A stretch of 34,041 nucleotides of DNA from Porphyromonadaceae bacterium UBA7141 (GCA_002491945.1 DKWX01000034.1:53872-87912), one strand, 5' to 3'; positions 8,164-16,241 are shown, counted from the stretch's first letter. Program-made: numbers and translations. Notes: generated from the sequence alone by a model not told the origin.

Positions 8164-10314
8164 TCAATCGAAGGTGGTGTATGTCTTGGCGTTGTCTTTT
8201 TTGCCGATGGTACGGGAGCGCGATGAGGTGCGGAATATGTCGCCGAACTGACAGTAATACGTGGCGGTAATGGATACGGCATTGGCCGAGTTGCGTATCG
8301 AGCGGTCGAAGGTACTGTAGTAGCCGGGGGCGGTCTGCTGGCTGTAGTATGTCCATCCGCGGGGTTCCAGCATGTAGCTCCAGCGTGCCATGAGGGTCCA
8401 GTGGCCGTTGGGACGCCAGGTTGCCCATAGCACTGACAACGGACCGGATTTGGTTATATTGTCGCCCACCAAGTTGCGGCACGGGAAGTTGTAGCTGACC
8501 CCGGCGGCCCATTGACGGTAATACCATTGAGCCTGCAGATATGCATATACACAGTTGAGTATGGTCTTCTCTCCACCGCGCCATTTCGTGTTGGCATGGC
8601 TGTACTCTACTGAGCCTGAAAAATTGAACATTCCGGCCACTTCCTGGGCAGATCCCTGAAGGCGTCCTATCAGAATGTCGGAATATACGAGGTTGACCGG
8701 TTTCTCTACAAAGGCTTCCCACTGAGGATCGTATGCGTAGGATGTGGCGACGAGGTAGTGGTTGCGGTTGTAGACCACCTGCGGAATCAGTGATACCTTC
8801 CCTAATTTTACGGTATAGTCGGCCAATATGTCCCAATGCTGCGGCATCCGTAAGTCGGGATTGCCGGAGGTCACGCGGTATGGGCTTACTTTCTGCTGAT
8901 GGTCGATAAACTGGCTCGGCTCGATTGTCAAAGGGGTGTAACCGGCGCGGAAACTCAGCCACATGGCGCGGTTGATGGTCCAGTTGATGGCAAGCGAGGA
9001 GGTATTGTGGAGGTAGCGGCGCGAGATGCTCCCTTCTTTCATATAGTCGAGTCGGATACCTGTATTGATTGTCAGCCACACGGGGCCGAACCCTTTCTGC
9101 AGCTGTGCGTAGAGGTGGTTGTCAAGCTGGCTGACGCGGTAGGGTTCGTCGGGAGTATTGTAGCGGTTGACTGTGCGTGCCACGGTATTCTCGTAGTCCA
9201 CTTCAAGTGATGTGGTCTCTCCGAAGGTGTGGGTATAAGCCACTGTGGTAAGCAATGCGCGGCGGCGCGAACGTGTATCGTAAAGATATGTCTCGTCTTC
9301 GGCCGGGTCTGTATATGTGTAGTCACGCAGCATGGTGTAGTCGCTGTTGGCCATAGTGCCCGACATGTCGACCTGAAGCATGTCGGCCGAGCCGAATGTC
9401 TTCTGAAAATAGAGGTTCAGTGTAGGCGACAGGCTGGCAGCGCGGCTTTCTCCTTTGGTGGCGTAGTCGCCTGCCATTGAGTCATGTGCGTGTGTATTGG
9501 TGTTGAAATGCTGGTTGTGGGCATATAGGCTCAGGTTAGCCTGCAGCAGTATGTCGCGCGAGGGGTTGTAGATATAGTTGAGCGATGGGGAATGCGTGTT
9601 ATAGCGGAAGGGGGACTCCCCTTCTGACGTAATGTCGACATTCAGCTGCGGAGAAGTGTAGGATGTGGTGTTGATGTCGTGCACCTTACTGTTGTTGCGA
9701 CGTGAGTATACATATGACAGCGACCACTGCGACGGACCACGGTTGTAGGTGGCATCCAGTTGGGCACCCTGTGCGTAAAGCAGCATGTCGCTTTCGGCAG
9801 CGGCCAGAATGGTGCCTCCTTCGTGGATCTTGCGGAGACGTATGTCGATAAGTACACTGCCGTAACGCTGGTATACCAACGGCACATTGCGCGTAAACTG
9901 CACCGACAGCACATCGGATGCCTTTATAGTCTTAAGTCTGGAGGGATTGGCTATGGTGCCGTTGATAAGTATCACGGGGGCAGCGCCGTTGACCGATACG
10001 GTCTGTGATTCGGCATCGTATCTCAGTCCGGGAATGCCTAAATTGCCCAGCAGGTCGGGGGCGAACTGCGATGTCGCCACCACCCCTTCCGGAGGAGCAA
10101 TGGTGAGTTTGCCATCCTGCATTGAGTATGACTCCCCTTTTACCACAAACTCTTCAAGATCCGTCACTGTCGGTATCGAATCCGTTTCTTCCTCAGTCTG
10201 CCGCACGGTTGCCTGCGGCGCACTCCCCTCGCTCTGTGCGGATACCTCCATCCGTACACCGGCCGCACCGATACCGACCAACATCCCCAGGCAATAAAAG
10301 CGGAATCGACTCAT
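8164..10314 (-). CDS. TonB-dependent-receptor-like outer membrane beta-barrel protein
   Basis: The 716-residue protein starts with a signal peptide (MSRFRFYCLGMLVGIGAAG, probable cleavage after VSA near residue 26). Residues about 45-170 resemble a short plug domain: EEFVVKGES, then VSVNGAAPVILINGT, VLSVQF and GSVLIDIR. The remainder alternates Tyr/Trp/Thr-rich strands and turns typical of a large outer membrane barrel and ends near a Phe residue (TTFD). I see no N-terminal carboxypeptidase-regulatory-like domain and no SusD partner. This fits the Bacteroidetes outer membrane beta-barrel family that resembles TonB receptors, and the substrate is unknown. Its GC content matches the window, unlike the AT-rich RiPP genes just upstream, so I do not assume they work together. 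Confidence 0.85.
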   Translation of the reverse strand: MSRFRFYCLGMLVGIGAAGVRMEVSAQSEGSAPQATVRQTEEETDSIPTVTDLEEFVVKGESYSMQDGKLTIAPPEGVVATSQFAPDLLGNLGIPGLRYDAESQTVSVNGAAPVILINGTIANPSRLKTIKASDVLSVQFTRNVPLVYQRYGSVLIDIRLRKIHEGGTILAAAESDMLLYAQGAQLDATYNRGPSQWSLSYVYSRRNNSKVHDINTTSYTSPQLNVDITSEGESPFRYNTHSPSLNYIYNPSRDILLQANLSLYAHNQHFNTNTHAHDSMAGDYATKGESRAASLSPTLNLYFQKTFGSADMLQVDMSGTMANSDYTMLRDYTYTDPAEDETYLYDTRSRRRALLTTVAYTHTFGETTSLEVDYENTVARTVNRYNTPDEPYRVSQLDNHLYAQLQKGFGPVWLTINTGIRLDYMKEGSISRRYLHNTSSLAINWTINRAMWLSFRAGYTPLTIEPSQFIDHQQKVSPYRVTSGNPDLRMPQHWDILADYTVKLGKVSLIPQVVYNRNHYLVATSYAYDPQWEAFVEKPVNLVYSDILIGRLQGSAQEVAGMFNFSGSVEYSHANTKWRGGEKTILNCVYAYLQAQWYYRQWAAGVSYNFPCRNLVGDNITKSGPLSVLWATWRPNGHWTLMARWSYMLEPRGWTYYSQQTAPGYYSTFDRSIRNSANAVSITATYYCQFGDIFRTSSRSRTIGKKDNAKTYTTFD

Positions 10315-10418
10315 ATCTCTCTATCTTTTGGTTTGGCCAATAATCAATATCTGATTATCAACTGATTCATCCCATTTACATCCTTCCAATTACCCCAAAA
10401 ATTTAACACAATTGAAAA

Positions 10419-10445
10419 CAGGAGCATAGTTTTATTATCCTCCTG
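10419..10445 (-). terminator. Weak hairpin after the RiPP precursor gene
   Basis: On the minus strand CAGGAG (10445-10440) can pair with CTCCTG (10424-10419) across a 15-nt loop, followed by TTTTC. It lies about 40 nt after the precursor stop. It could end or attenuate the RiPP transcript before the barrel gene, but the stem is only 6 bp. Confidence 0.3.
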
Positions 10446-10483
10446 ATTTTTAGTTGATAAGTTGCTTCACACCAGAAGGCACC

Positions 10484-10732
10484 TTAGCCCTTTATCGGGC
10501 AACCACAATGCGATTGTGGAGCCACAATGCTACAACCAAGCTGCGGGGTACAACCAACCTGCGGCTTTTCACCACAGTTTGACTGTGCGCATCCCGATTG
10601 GCTACAGGCATCTTGAGAGCAGACACCTTGCGCACATCCGACCTGAGTTACCAACGGATTGGCGTTACCACCAAGAATCTTCAGTTGCTCAAGTTGGAGC
10701 AACTCTTCAGCGGAAAAATAGCTAATTTCCAT
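10484..10732 (-). CDS. Cysteine-rich RiPP precursor peptide with GG-type leader
   Basis: The 82-residue protein has an acidic, Leu-rich leader (MEISYFSAEELLQLEQLKIL) ending in Gly21-Gly22, the form used in GG-leader natural-product precursors. The remaining 60 residues hold nine cysteines at 33, 38, 43, 48, 53, 61, 67, 76 and 78. The first five are spaced exactly five residues apart and fill a block rich in Gln, Ser, Ala and Gly. No signal peptide or catalytic motif is visible. It lies 31 nt after the radical SAM/SPASM maturase gene on the same strand and so is probably its substrate. The family role is established for such pairs in general; the modification and bioactivity here are inference. 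A metal-binding peptide is a less likely alternative. Confidence 0.85.
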   Translation of the reverse strand: MEISYFSAEELLQLEQLKILGGNANPLVTQVGCAQGVCSQDACSQSGCAQSNCGEKPQVGCTPQLGCSIVAPQSHCGCPIKG

Positions 10733-10763
10733 CTTGTGATAATTTAAAATTAAACGTAATTTT

Positions 10764-12056
10764 TTAATCTCTCATTCTTCTATATTGCTCTTCAATATAT
10801 GCAATTACTGAAGTTTCAAAGTGACCATCTTCATTATTATACTTGCAGTATTTCATTTTTTGAATATGGTCTCTTGGGCATATTCCCATACATGCAGGCA
10901 ATCTCTTACATTCAAGACAATCTTCTGTTTCAAAACTTGCCTCAGATGTTTTCTTATCAAAATCATCAAGCCATCTAATACTCCCGTCATGACATATTAC
11001 TCCTCGAGGTTCAGAGCAATACAAGTCATTACAAGCTGTACATTTCAACACGTTCCCATTAAAATTTATGGCCTTATAATATTTTGAAGACACATAACAT
11101 GGCATAAAGCTTTGAATTGGCGACCAAAGACTTACACGAAATCCCTTGTCGGTGAATTCCTGCATTATATTACATAATACTGACTCAAAACTCTTATCGA
11201 CTCCTTCTTGCCATACCTTCTTAGGCATAATCGTAACTCTATCACGATATTTCAAAGGAATTCGACAACAAACCTCCTCAACGATGCTCGATGATAAATT
11301 TTTATGCGTATAATTAATACGCAATAAAATTGTTACATCTTTATTATCCTCAAGGATTCTTTCTATGTTAATCAACGCTCTGTCAAATGCGGAATCAAGA
11401 CCTTCCATAAATTTCACTTGACCATGATTCAACTTATCTCCATCAAGAGTAATCTGGAAAAACGAGAATTTTAGTTCCTCTAAATCTTTTGATACCTTAT
11501 CCGTAAGAAAATAAGCATTGGTCGTAGAAGAGTTCTTAAATGGAATGCCAGCTTCGTTGCATTTCGCAATTATAGATTTGCTTAACGGCTTAATGACTTG
11601 ATTATAGAACCTGAATGGCTCACCACCAAACCAATCGATATGAAAACGTTCTATTTTTTCAACATTGATCATGTAATCTACATGACGCAATATCGCTTCC
11701 ATTGTATCATTTGACATCATGGATACAATGTGGTCCTGAATGCAATACCAACACTTATAATTACAATTCAATGTCGGCATTATAATCAAAAAGGCATTCT
11801 TTTTTTCAATCGCCTTTTGATAGTATGATCTTACCAATTCAATTTCATCGACATCTTCTTCAATCAAAAAATTACTATCTACTAATTTCTGATAAAACAC
11901 AGGCGACACATTTCCTAAATCAACATGCTGATCCAGAAAAGAATTAAGCTTACGTCCTAATTCTATGGGCAACCGGGAAAACTGATTGTATAATGGATTA
12001 TACCAGTAACTCCAATCTCCATTCTCTATATAATGGTTGTATCTTGATTGTTTCAT
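10764..12056 (-). CDS. Radical SAM/SPASM peptide maturase for the adjacent Cys-rich precursor
   Basis: The 430-residue enzyme begins MKQSRYNHYIENGDW, a usual N-terminal start of RiPP radical SAM maturases. The core has the [4Fe-4S]-SAM motif C98-x3-C102-x2-C105, followed by WFGGEP at 142-147 and ITLDG at 202-206. The C-terminus carries a complete SPASM pattern: C320-x13-G334-x4-C339, then C380-x2-C383-x5-C389-x3-C393 and C404, enough for two auxiliary Fe-S clusters. Such enzymes typically form thioether or carbon-carbon links in precursor peptides. The frame extends upstream to a TTG at 12134, but the promoter at 12113-12143 would start transcription downstream of that codon, so I take the ATG at 12056. 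The gene is clearly AT-rich compared with its neighbours, suggesting acquisition by transfer. Confidence 0.92.
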   Translation of the reverse strand: MKQSRYNHYIENGDWSYWYNPLYNQFSRLPIELGRKLNSFLDQHVDLGNVSPVFYQKLVDSNFLIEEDVDEIELVRSYYQKAIEKKNAFLIIMPTLNCNYKCWYCIQDHIVSMMSNDTMEAILRHVDYMINVEKIERFHIDWFGGEPFRFYNQVIKPLSKSIIAKCNEAGIPFKNSSTTNAYFLTDKVSKDLEELKFSFFQITLDGDKLNHGQVKFMEGLDSAFDRALINIERILEDNKDVTILLRINYTHKNLSSSIVEEVCCRIPLKYRDRVTIMPKKVWQEGVDKSFESVLCNIMQEFTDKGFRVSLWSPIQSFMPCYVSSKYYKAINFNGNVLKCTACNDLYCSEPRGVICHDGSIRWLDDFDKKTSEASFETEDCLECKRLPACMGICPRDHIQKMKYCKYNNEDGHFETSVIAYIEEQYRRMRD

Positions 12057-12112
12057 ATATACAAGGCTAACAATGATATGATAATAGGTTATAACTTCCC
12101 TTTGAGTAGTCG

Positions 12113-12143
12113 CAAATTTAATAATTTTATTCAAATCAACAAA
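12113..12143 (-). promoter_or_regulatory. Promoter of the RiPP maturase-precursor operon
   Basis: Read on the minus strand, TTTG (12143-12140), a 19-nt spacer and TAAATTTG (12120-12113) match the Bacteroidetes consensus in every conserved position. Transcription should start near 12106, about 50 nt before the maturase ATG at 12056. Confidence 0.72.
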
Positions 12144-12175
12144 ACTTTTTTTTAAAAATTTTATCAGATATTATT

Positions 12176-12195
12176 TTGAAGTTCTACAACTTCAA
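12176..12195. repeat. 8-bp inverted repeat upstream of the RiPP promoter
   Basis: TTGAAGTT (12176-12183) and AACTTCAA (12188-12195) form a perfect palindrome around CTAC. It lies about 33 bp upstream of the -33 box. It may be an operator or activator site, or simply a small hairpin. No regulator gene is adjacent. Confidence 0.4.
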
Positions 12196-12664
12196 AAACA
12201 GACTACGCTTTTTAAACATATCCCTATTTATATAACACTCTTTTTGTTTTTTTGTTTCGCAAAATTTATTTTTTCAAAAAAATTCATAAAAAACTTTAGA
12301 TACTGTTATTATCCCTAAGTCAAATGACATTACACAGACTCTCACGACATCCGCTTTAGATATCCGAAACCACCTTTCCCGCTTTGCCCAAACTTGTAGG
12401 GAGATGCCCCCCCATAATTTCACCATGATTATCATCATGATTATTTAAAGACAAGTTTATGGCAATCATCGATGTACAACATAGAATGACAAATCAGAGA
12501 TCCTATGACTTTAAAACCAATCTAATTTATCATTTAGACCTCAAGATTCCATAAAGGTACTTTCGTTGGAGTTACATATCGGAGAGTGAGAGGGGGAGAT
12601 AGGTGATGCGCCACCCTTTATGGCGTGGGAGTATGTGGCCGGATTTCTGTGCGATACGATTAGT
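12196..12664. other. AT-rich intergenic stretch without a convincing gene
   Basis: The first part (to about 12320) is dominated by A and T tracts. Beyond that lie a C7 tract (near 12406) and a doubled ATGATTATC-like motif (about 12424-12444). Only very short frames occur. It looks like the flank of the AT-rich RiPP islet grading back to normal composition from about 12560. Confidence 0.5.
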
Positions 12665-12708
12665 GCAACAGCGGTTACAGTAACCGGCGTTACAGTAACC
12701 GCTGTTGC
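12665..12708. terminator. Nested palindromic hairpin after the btuG-like gene
   Basis: A perfect 14-bp inverted repeat (12665-12678 with 12695-12708, GCAACAGCGGTTAC outward) encloses a 16-nt centre. It also holds two copies of GTTACAGTAAC, each itself nearly palindromic. It lies about 85 nt after the minus-strand stop at 12792, which fits a terminator, though no T-run follows. A protein-binding site is an alternative. Confidence 0.5.
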
Positions 12709-12791
12709 AAAAGTAGTGTTTTTATGCGGATTGTGCAATGTATGGTGTTTATTCTCTGCGGGGAGGGGGCCGGACGGGAGGCCGAAGCGGT

Positions 12792-13979
12792 TCAGTCGGC
12801 GTCCTCGGGGTAGAGGAAGGCGATGGAGGCGGGGACATCTCCGGTACGCTGACGCCATTTGTAGCTGCCGTCGGCGGCGAAGGCGTAAAGGTAGCCGGGG
12901 TTGACGTAGTTGCCGGCATCGGTGATGTAGATGTCGCCTCTTACGGGGTCGACGGCTATGCAGTATGGAGCTTTTATCTGTCCGAATTCCTCTGCGCCTT
13001 CCCAGTGCGATTGTTCGACGGTCATGGCCGACGTGTCGATGCGGCTGAACATCGGTGTGGAGGTCATCGTGTCATAGCTGAATGAGTTGCCCACGGTGTA
13101 GAGTGTGCCACCTGACAGCCACATGGATGAAGCATCGATGTCGAAGCTGGCCGCTATACGGTCGGAAGCCGGGTCGTAGCAGTACAGGTGCGGCTCCACA
13201 TCGTAATAGTCGCCCCGCGAACTTACCCATATCTTCCCATCGGCATCGGCTACGACTTGATTGAGGTTAATCCCTAATTCCACCTCTTTTTCTACGGTGA
13301 ATGTGGATATATCGATTACGCTGAGGGTCTTTTCGTAGTTGTTGGGTCGGTAGCCGCCACTGTTTGCCACATACAGGCGTCCGCCCGACACTGCGATTCC
13401 GTCGGGCTGAAACCGCACGATGCATCTGGCCTCCTCCCGCAGCGTTGTCGTGTTGATTTTGGCCACGTAGCCGAGTTGGTCGTAGTCATCATCGATAATC
13501 ACCGGTCCGGCATAAGAGGATATATACGCATAGTCGCCGTCAAAGGCCATATATCTGCAGTTGGGGATATCCGTCTGTCCTATTCGTCTACAGTCGGAAG
13601 CCTGCATCACTTCCACTTTGTTGGAGCAGTTGATTATGGCCCAGAGCCGGTCGGAATGGATCACTATCTGGTTGCCGACATCACCAAGAGCCATGACGGC
13701 ATCAGGATTGGCCTGCGTGTAGATGTTGCGGGTATATTCGCCGGTCGTGTAGTCGTAGTAGTCGATTGAGGCTTTGTTCATACCCATGTTGCCCTGGTTG
13801 AGAAGATAGAATCCAATCGGGGCATCAGGCACAGACGGGTCCGGTTCGGCTCCTCCGGGTTTCTGACCGCCGGGGAAGTCGACCATCACATCATGCCGGC
13901 AGCTTTGCATAATCAGGCAGGCCGCTGCAAACAAAAGAGGCACAGTGCGATATATTGCTGTTGTTTTTATTTTCTGCAT
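12792..13979 (-). CDS. BtuG-like surface lipoprotein (beta-propeller, DUF5074/YncE-like) for cobalamin capture
   Basis: The protein is about 395 residues. A lipoprotein-type signal peptide ends in FAAACLIMQSC, with the probable lipidated Cys at residue 27, followed by a Pro/Gly-rich spacer and repeated blade-like units (SDRLWAIINCSNKVEV, GDYAYISSYAG, GGRLYVANSGG, DGKIWVSSRGD, RGDIYITDAGN) typical of a seven-bladed propeller. It directly follows a BtuB-type receptor with about 50 nt between stop and start. In Bacteroides, BtuG is a surface propeller lipoprotein of this size that binds B12 tightly and hands it to BtuB; I infer that role here. An ATG at 14003 is also in frame, but the one at 13979 gives a normal signal peptide. 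Other DUF5074-like proteins pair with other receptors, so the ligand is not proven. Confidence 0.8.
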   Translation of the reverse strand: MQKIKTTAIYRTVPLLFAAACLIMQSCRHDVMVDFPGGQKPGGAEPDPSVPDAPIGFYLLNQGNMGMNKASIDYYDYTTGEYTRNIYTQANPDAVMALGDVGNQIVIHSDRLWAIINCSNKVEVMQASDCRRIGQTDIPNCRYMAFDGDYAYISSYAGPVIIDDDYDQLGYVAKINTTTLREEARCIVRFQPDGIAVSGGRLYVANSGGYRPNNYEKTLSVIDISTFTVEKEVELGINLNQVVADADGKIWVSSRGDYYDVEPHLYCYDPASDRIAASFDIDASSMWLSGGTLYTVGNSFSYDTMTSTPMFSRIDTSAMTVEQSHWEGAEEFGQIKAPYCIAVDPVRGDIYITDAGNYVNPGYLYAFAADGSYKWRQRTGDVPASIAFLYPEDAD

Positions 13980-14030
13980 AATTGATATGGGGTTGTTTGG
14001 CATAATTCTGACGGCCGGAGGCCACTGGCA

Positions 14031-16091
14031 TCAGAGCGTAAGGCTGACGCCGAGGCGCCAGTTGCGTCCGGGCATCGGATAGTTGAGTATCACTTCGTAT
14101 TGCTGATTGAGCAGGTTGTTGAGTTCGCCGGTGAAGCGCAGGGTGCAGCGCCGCAGTGGAAGCGTGTAGGAGAGGGTCATGTCGTGGGTATACCAGGGCT
14201 GTTCGTAGTTCTCGGGTATATTGGAGGAGTTGTGCCAGCGTTCCCCCACATATATGAAGCTGTAGTTGAGTTCCCATCGGCGCCAGTTGGCGAATGCGGT
14301 GAAGGCTCCGCTGTGTTCGGGGATGTAGGCAATCTGCCCTTTGTAGGTGCCGGCGACATCGAGACAGTCGGCGGGGTCGGTGTAGTCCATGGCACGTTGC
14401 CAGGTATAGGCGAGTTTGCCGCCGATTTCAAGTCCGGCCGCCGGCTCGGCCGAGGCCTCGGCGTTGAAGTCGAGCCCCCATATGCGCACTTTGCCGATAT
14501 TCATCATCATCCAGCGGTATTGTGAATTCCCTTTGGGGACCGCTATGATTTTGTCGCTCACACGGTTGTGGTAGCCGTCAAGCCGGAGTTCGAGCCAGCG
14601 CCATATGGTGGAGGTGAAGTCCCAGCGCTGCGACAGACCGATGTCATACTGTGTGGCATATTCGGGATTGAGCGAGGCATTACCCATGTCGGTGTAGTAG
14701 AGGTCGTTGAATGTGGGCATACGGAATGTGCGCTTTGCGAATCCGCGCACACGCAGGCCGGCATAGTCGCGCAGAGGCTGCCAGTTGATGAAAAGCCCCG
14801 CCACAAAGGCTGTGCGGCTCCGTCGATAGAGAGTGCGGTGATTGTCGCCTCGCCGTGGCGACCACGAGCGGTCGAATATCGTCGTAGTTCCTGCATTCCC
14901 CTGCATCGACAAGGTGCCGATGGTGTAGTTGCTGCTCAAGGCCGCCATGAGGGTATGACGGGTAGGGTCGGCGAATCCGGCGAGTGTGGAGGATAGGGTG
15001 TTCAACTGATAGTCTACCGCCAGATTTGCGTGCCAGTCGGGCAGTATCTCCACCATGTCGGCCACGGAGGCGTAGACTTCGGTCTGCCAGAATTCATTGT
15101 CGGTGTACATCAGTGTGGTGTCGGGGTTGAGATAGTGCAGGTAGTCGCGCGCGTATTTGAAATTCACCATCATTTCGTTGCGGTCGCCGAGCCGCCGGCG
15201 CAGATTGCCCTGCACGAAGAGATTGCGGTCCCACTGCCGCTGTGAGTTCTTCCACACGTTATTGACTATTGCGCCGGGAATCCCCCGGTCGGAGTCGAAG
15301 AAGTAGCCTTTCACCATGTATGAGCCATCGGTGATTCTGCCGAAAAGTGCGGCTTCTACACGCAGGGCCTCTACATCGCCGTTCTGCCGCACGGCGGTGG
15401 TATCCCATGCTGTGCTGCCGTCAGGATATACCCGGCGGTAACGGAATCGGTATCGTCCGTCTGCATTGGTGTATTCGGCGCTAAGTGACCCGGAGAGTGA
15501 TTCGCTGAAGCGGTATTCCAGACGCACGGAGGGGTTGATGAGTCCGAAGCTGCCCCCGCGCAGACTGACATGCATGTTGAATGGCTTCCCGCCGGAAAAC
15601 CGCGGACGGCGTGTGCGGATATAAAGCGCTCCGGCCGATGCAAGGTCTTTGGCTGTGGCAAACAGTTCGGATTTCTGGCCATTATAGAGTGATATCTGTT
15701 CTACGTTGTCGAGCGAATAGCGGCCAAGATCAATCTGGCCGTTCTGAGCATTGCCGAGGGCTATACCGTCGTAGAACACTCCGATATGGTTTGACCCCAT
15801 GGAGCGCACATCTACTGTCTTCACCCCTCCTACCCCTCCATAATCCTTGATTTGAGCGCCCGAGAAGTAGCGCACAGCGTCGGCCACATTGAGAGCCGAG
15901 AGGCGGTCGAGTTCCTTACCGCTCAACTGCTGCCCGGCTATTGTGCTCTGATTCGGGGCGGCGGTCACGACAAGACTGTCAAGCATCGTGCCCCCCGAAT
16001 CGACAGGCTCCGACACGACAGCCCCGGCATACAGGGGATACGCCATAAGGAGATAAAATAAAATAATTGTCACAACCTTTTTTGCATTCAT
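14031..16091 (-). CDS. btuB: TonB-dependent outer membrane receptor, BtuB-like (cobalamin)
   Basis: The 686-residue protein has a signal peptide (MNAKKVVTIILFYLLMAYPLYA), a TonB-box-like DSLVVTA at about 36-42, and a plug domain with ALNVADAVRYFSGAQI, VDVRSMGSNHIGVFYDGIAL, NVEQISLYNG and GALYIRTR. The rest is a long barrel ending in a typical TonB-receptor C-terminus (RLGVSLTL). It is compact and lacks a carboxypeptidase-like N-terminal domain, as in BtuB-type receptors. The downstream partner is a BtuG-like lipoprotein, which is the main reason for assigning cobalamin over other substrates. The ATG at 16091 follows a -7-like box by only 4 nt, leaving no room for a cobalamin riboswitch if that promoter is used. 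Receptor status is firm; the substrate is inferred. Confidence 0.82.
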   Translation of the reverse strand: MNAKKVVTIILFYLLMAYPLYAGAVVSEPVDSGGTMLDSLVVTAAPNQSTIAGQQLSGKELDRLSALNVADAVRYFSGAQIKDYGGVGGVKTVDVRSMGSNHIGVFYDGIALGNAQNGQIDLGRYSLDNVEQISLYNGQKSELFATAKDLASAGALYIRTRRPRFSGGKPFNMHVSLRGGSFGLINPSVRLEYRFSESLSGSLSAEYTNADGRYRFRYRRVYPDGSTAWDTTAVRQNGDVEALRVEAALFGRITDGSYMVKGYFFDSDRGIPGAIVNNVWKNSQRQWDRNLFVQGNLRRRLGDRNEMMVNFKYARDYLHYLNPDTTLMYTDNEFWQTEVYASVADMVEILPDWHANLAVDYQLNTLSSTLAGFADPTRHTLMAALSSNYTIGTLSMQGNAGTTTIFDRSWSPRRGDNHRTLYRRSRTAFVAGLFINWQPLRDYAGLRVRGFAKRTFRMPTFNDLYYTDMGNASLNPEYATQYDIGLSQRWDFTSTIWRWLELRLDGYHNRVSDKIIAVPKGNSQYRWMMMNIGKVRIWGLDFNAEASAEPAAGLEIGGKLAYTWQRAMDYTDPADCLDVAGTYKGQIAYIPEHSGAFTAFANWRRWELNYSFIYVGERWHNSSNIPENYEQPWYTHDMTLSYTLPLRRCTLRFTGELNNLLNQQYEVILNYPMPGRNWRLGVSLTL

Positions 16092-16095
16092 ACTG

Positions 16096-16103
16096 CAAAG
16101 TTA
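16096..16103 (-). promoter_or_regulatory. btuB: -7 element immediately before the btuB start
   Basis: The minus strand reads TAACTTTG followed by CAGT and the ATG. It matches TAnnTTTG perfectly, but no clear -33 box is present at the usual distance. If used, the mRNA would be leaderless or nearly so. Confidence 0.45.
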
Positions 16104-16166
16104 ATAATTCTCTGGCAAAATCGTGACAGACAGTTGTATTATATTGATTTGAAGCCTGCATCTCTT

Positions 16167-16182
16167 GACATTTTGAAATGTC
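16167..16182. repeat. Palindrome in the btuB upstream region
   Basis: GACATTT and AAATGTC are perfect inverted arms around a 2-nt centre, the size of a dimeric regulator site. It lies 76 bp upstream of the btuB ATG in a divergent intergenic region. Confidence 0.4.
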
Positions 16183-16217
16183 ATAATAACCGTTAATCAA
16201 CAATCATATTGAAACAC

Positions 16218-16236
16218 TTGATAAATTTATTATCAA
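16218..16236. repeat. Palindrome just upstream of the rightward promoter at 16242
   Basis: TTGATAA and TTATCAA form perfect arms around ATTTA. It ends 5 bp before the -33 box of the promoter at 16242-16273, so a bound protein would touch the polymerase site. Confidence 0.4.
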
Positions 16237-16241
16237 CAAAA

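Noticed and set aside
10344..10427. 27-codon minus-strand frame preceded by AGGAGG
   Set aside because: The apparent Shine-Dalgarno is one arm of the hairpin at 10419-10445, Shine-Dalgarno use is otherwise rare here, and the peptide (MLLFSIVLNFWGNW...) shows no precursor-like pattern.
12459..12554. 31-codon plus-strand frame starting MAIIDVQHRM
   Set aside because: No promoter, no conserved pattern and chance length for AT-rich DNA.
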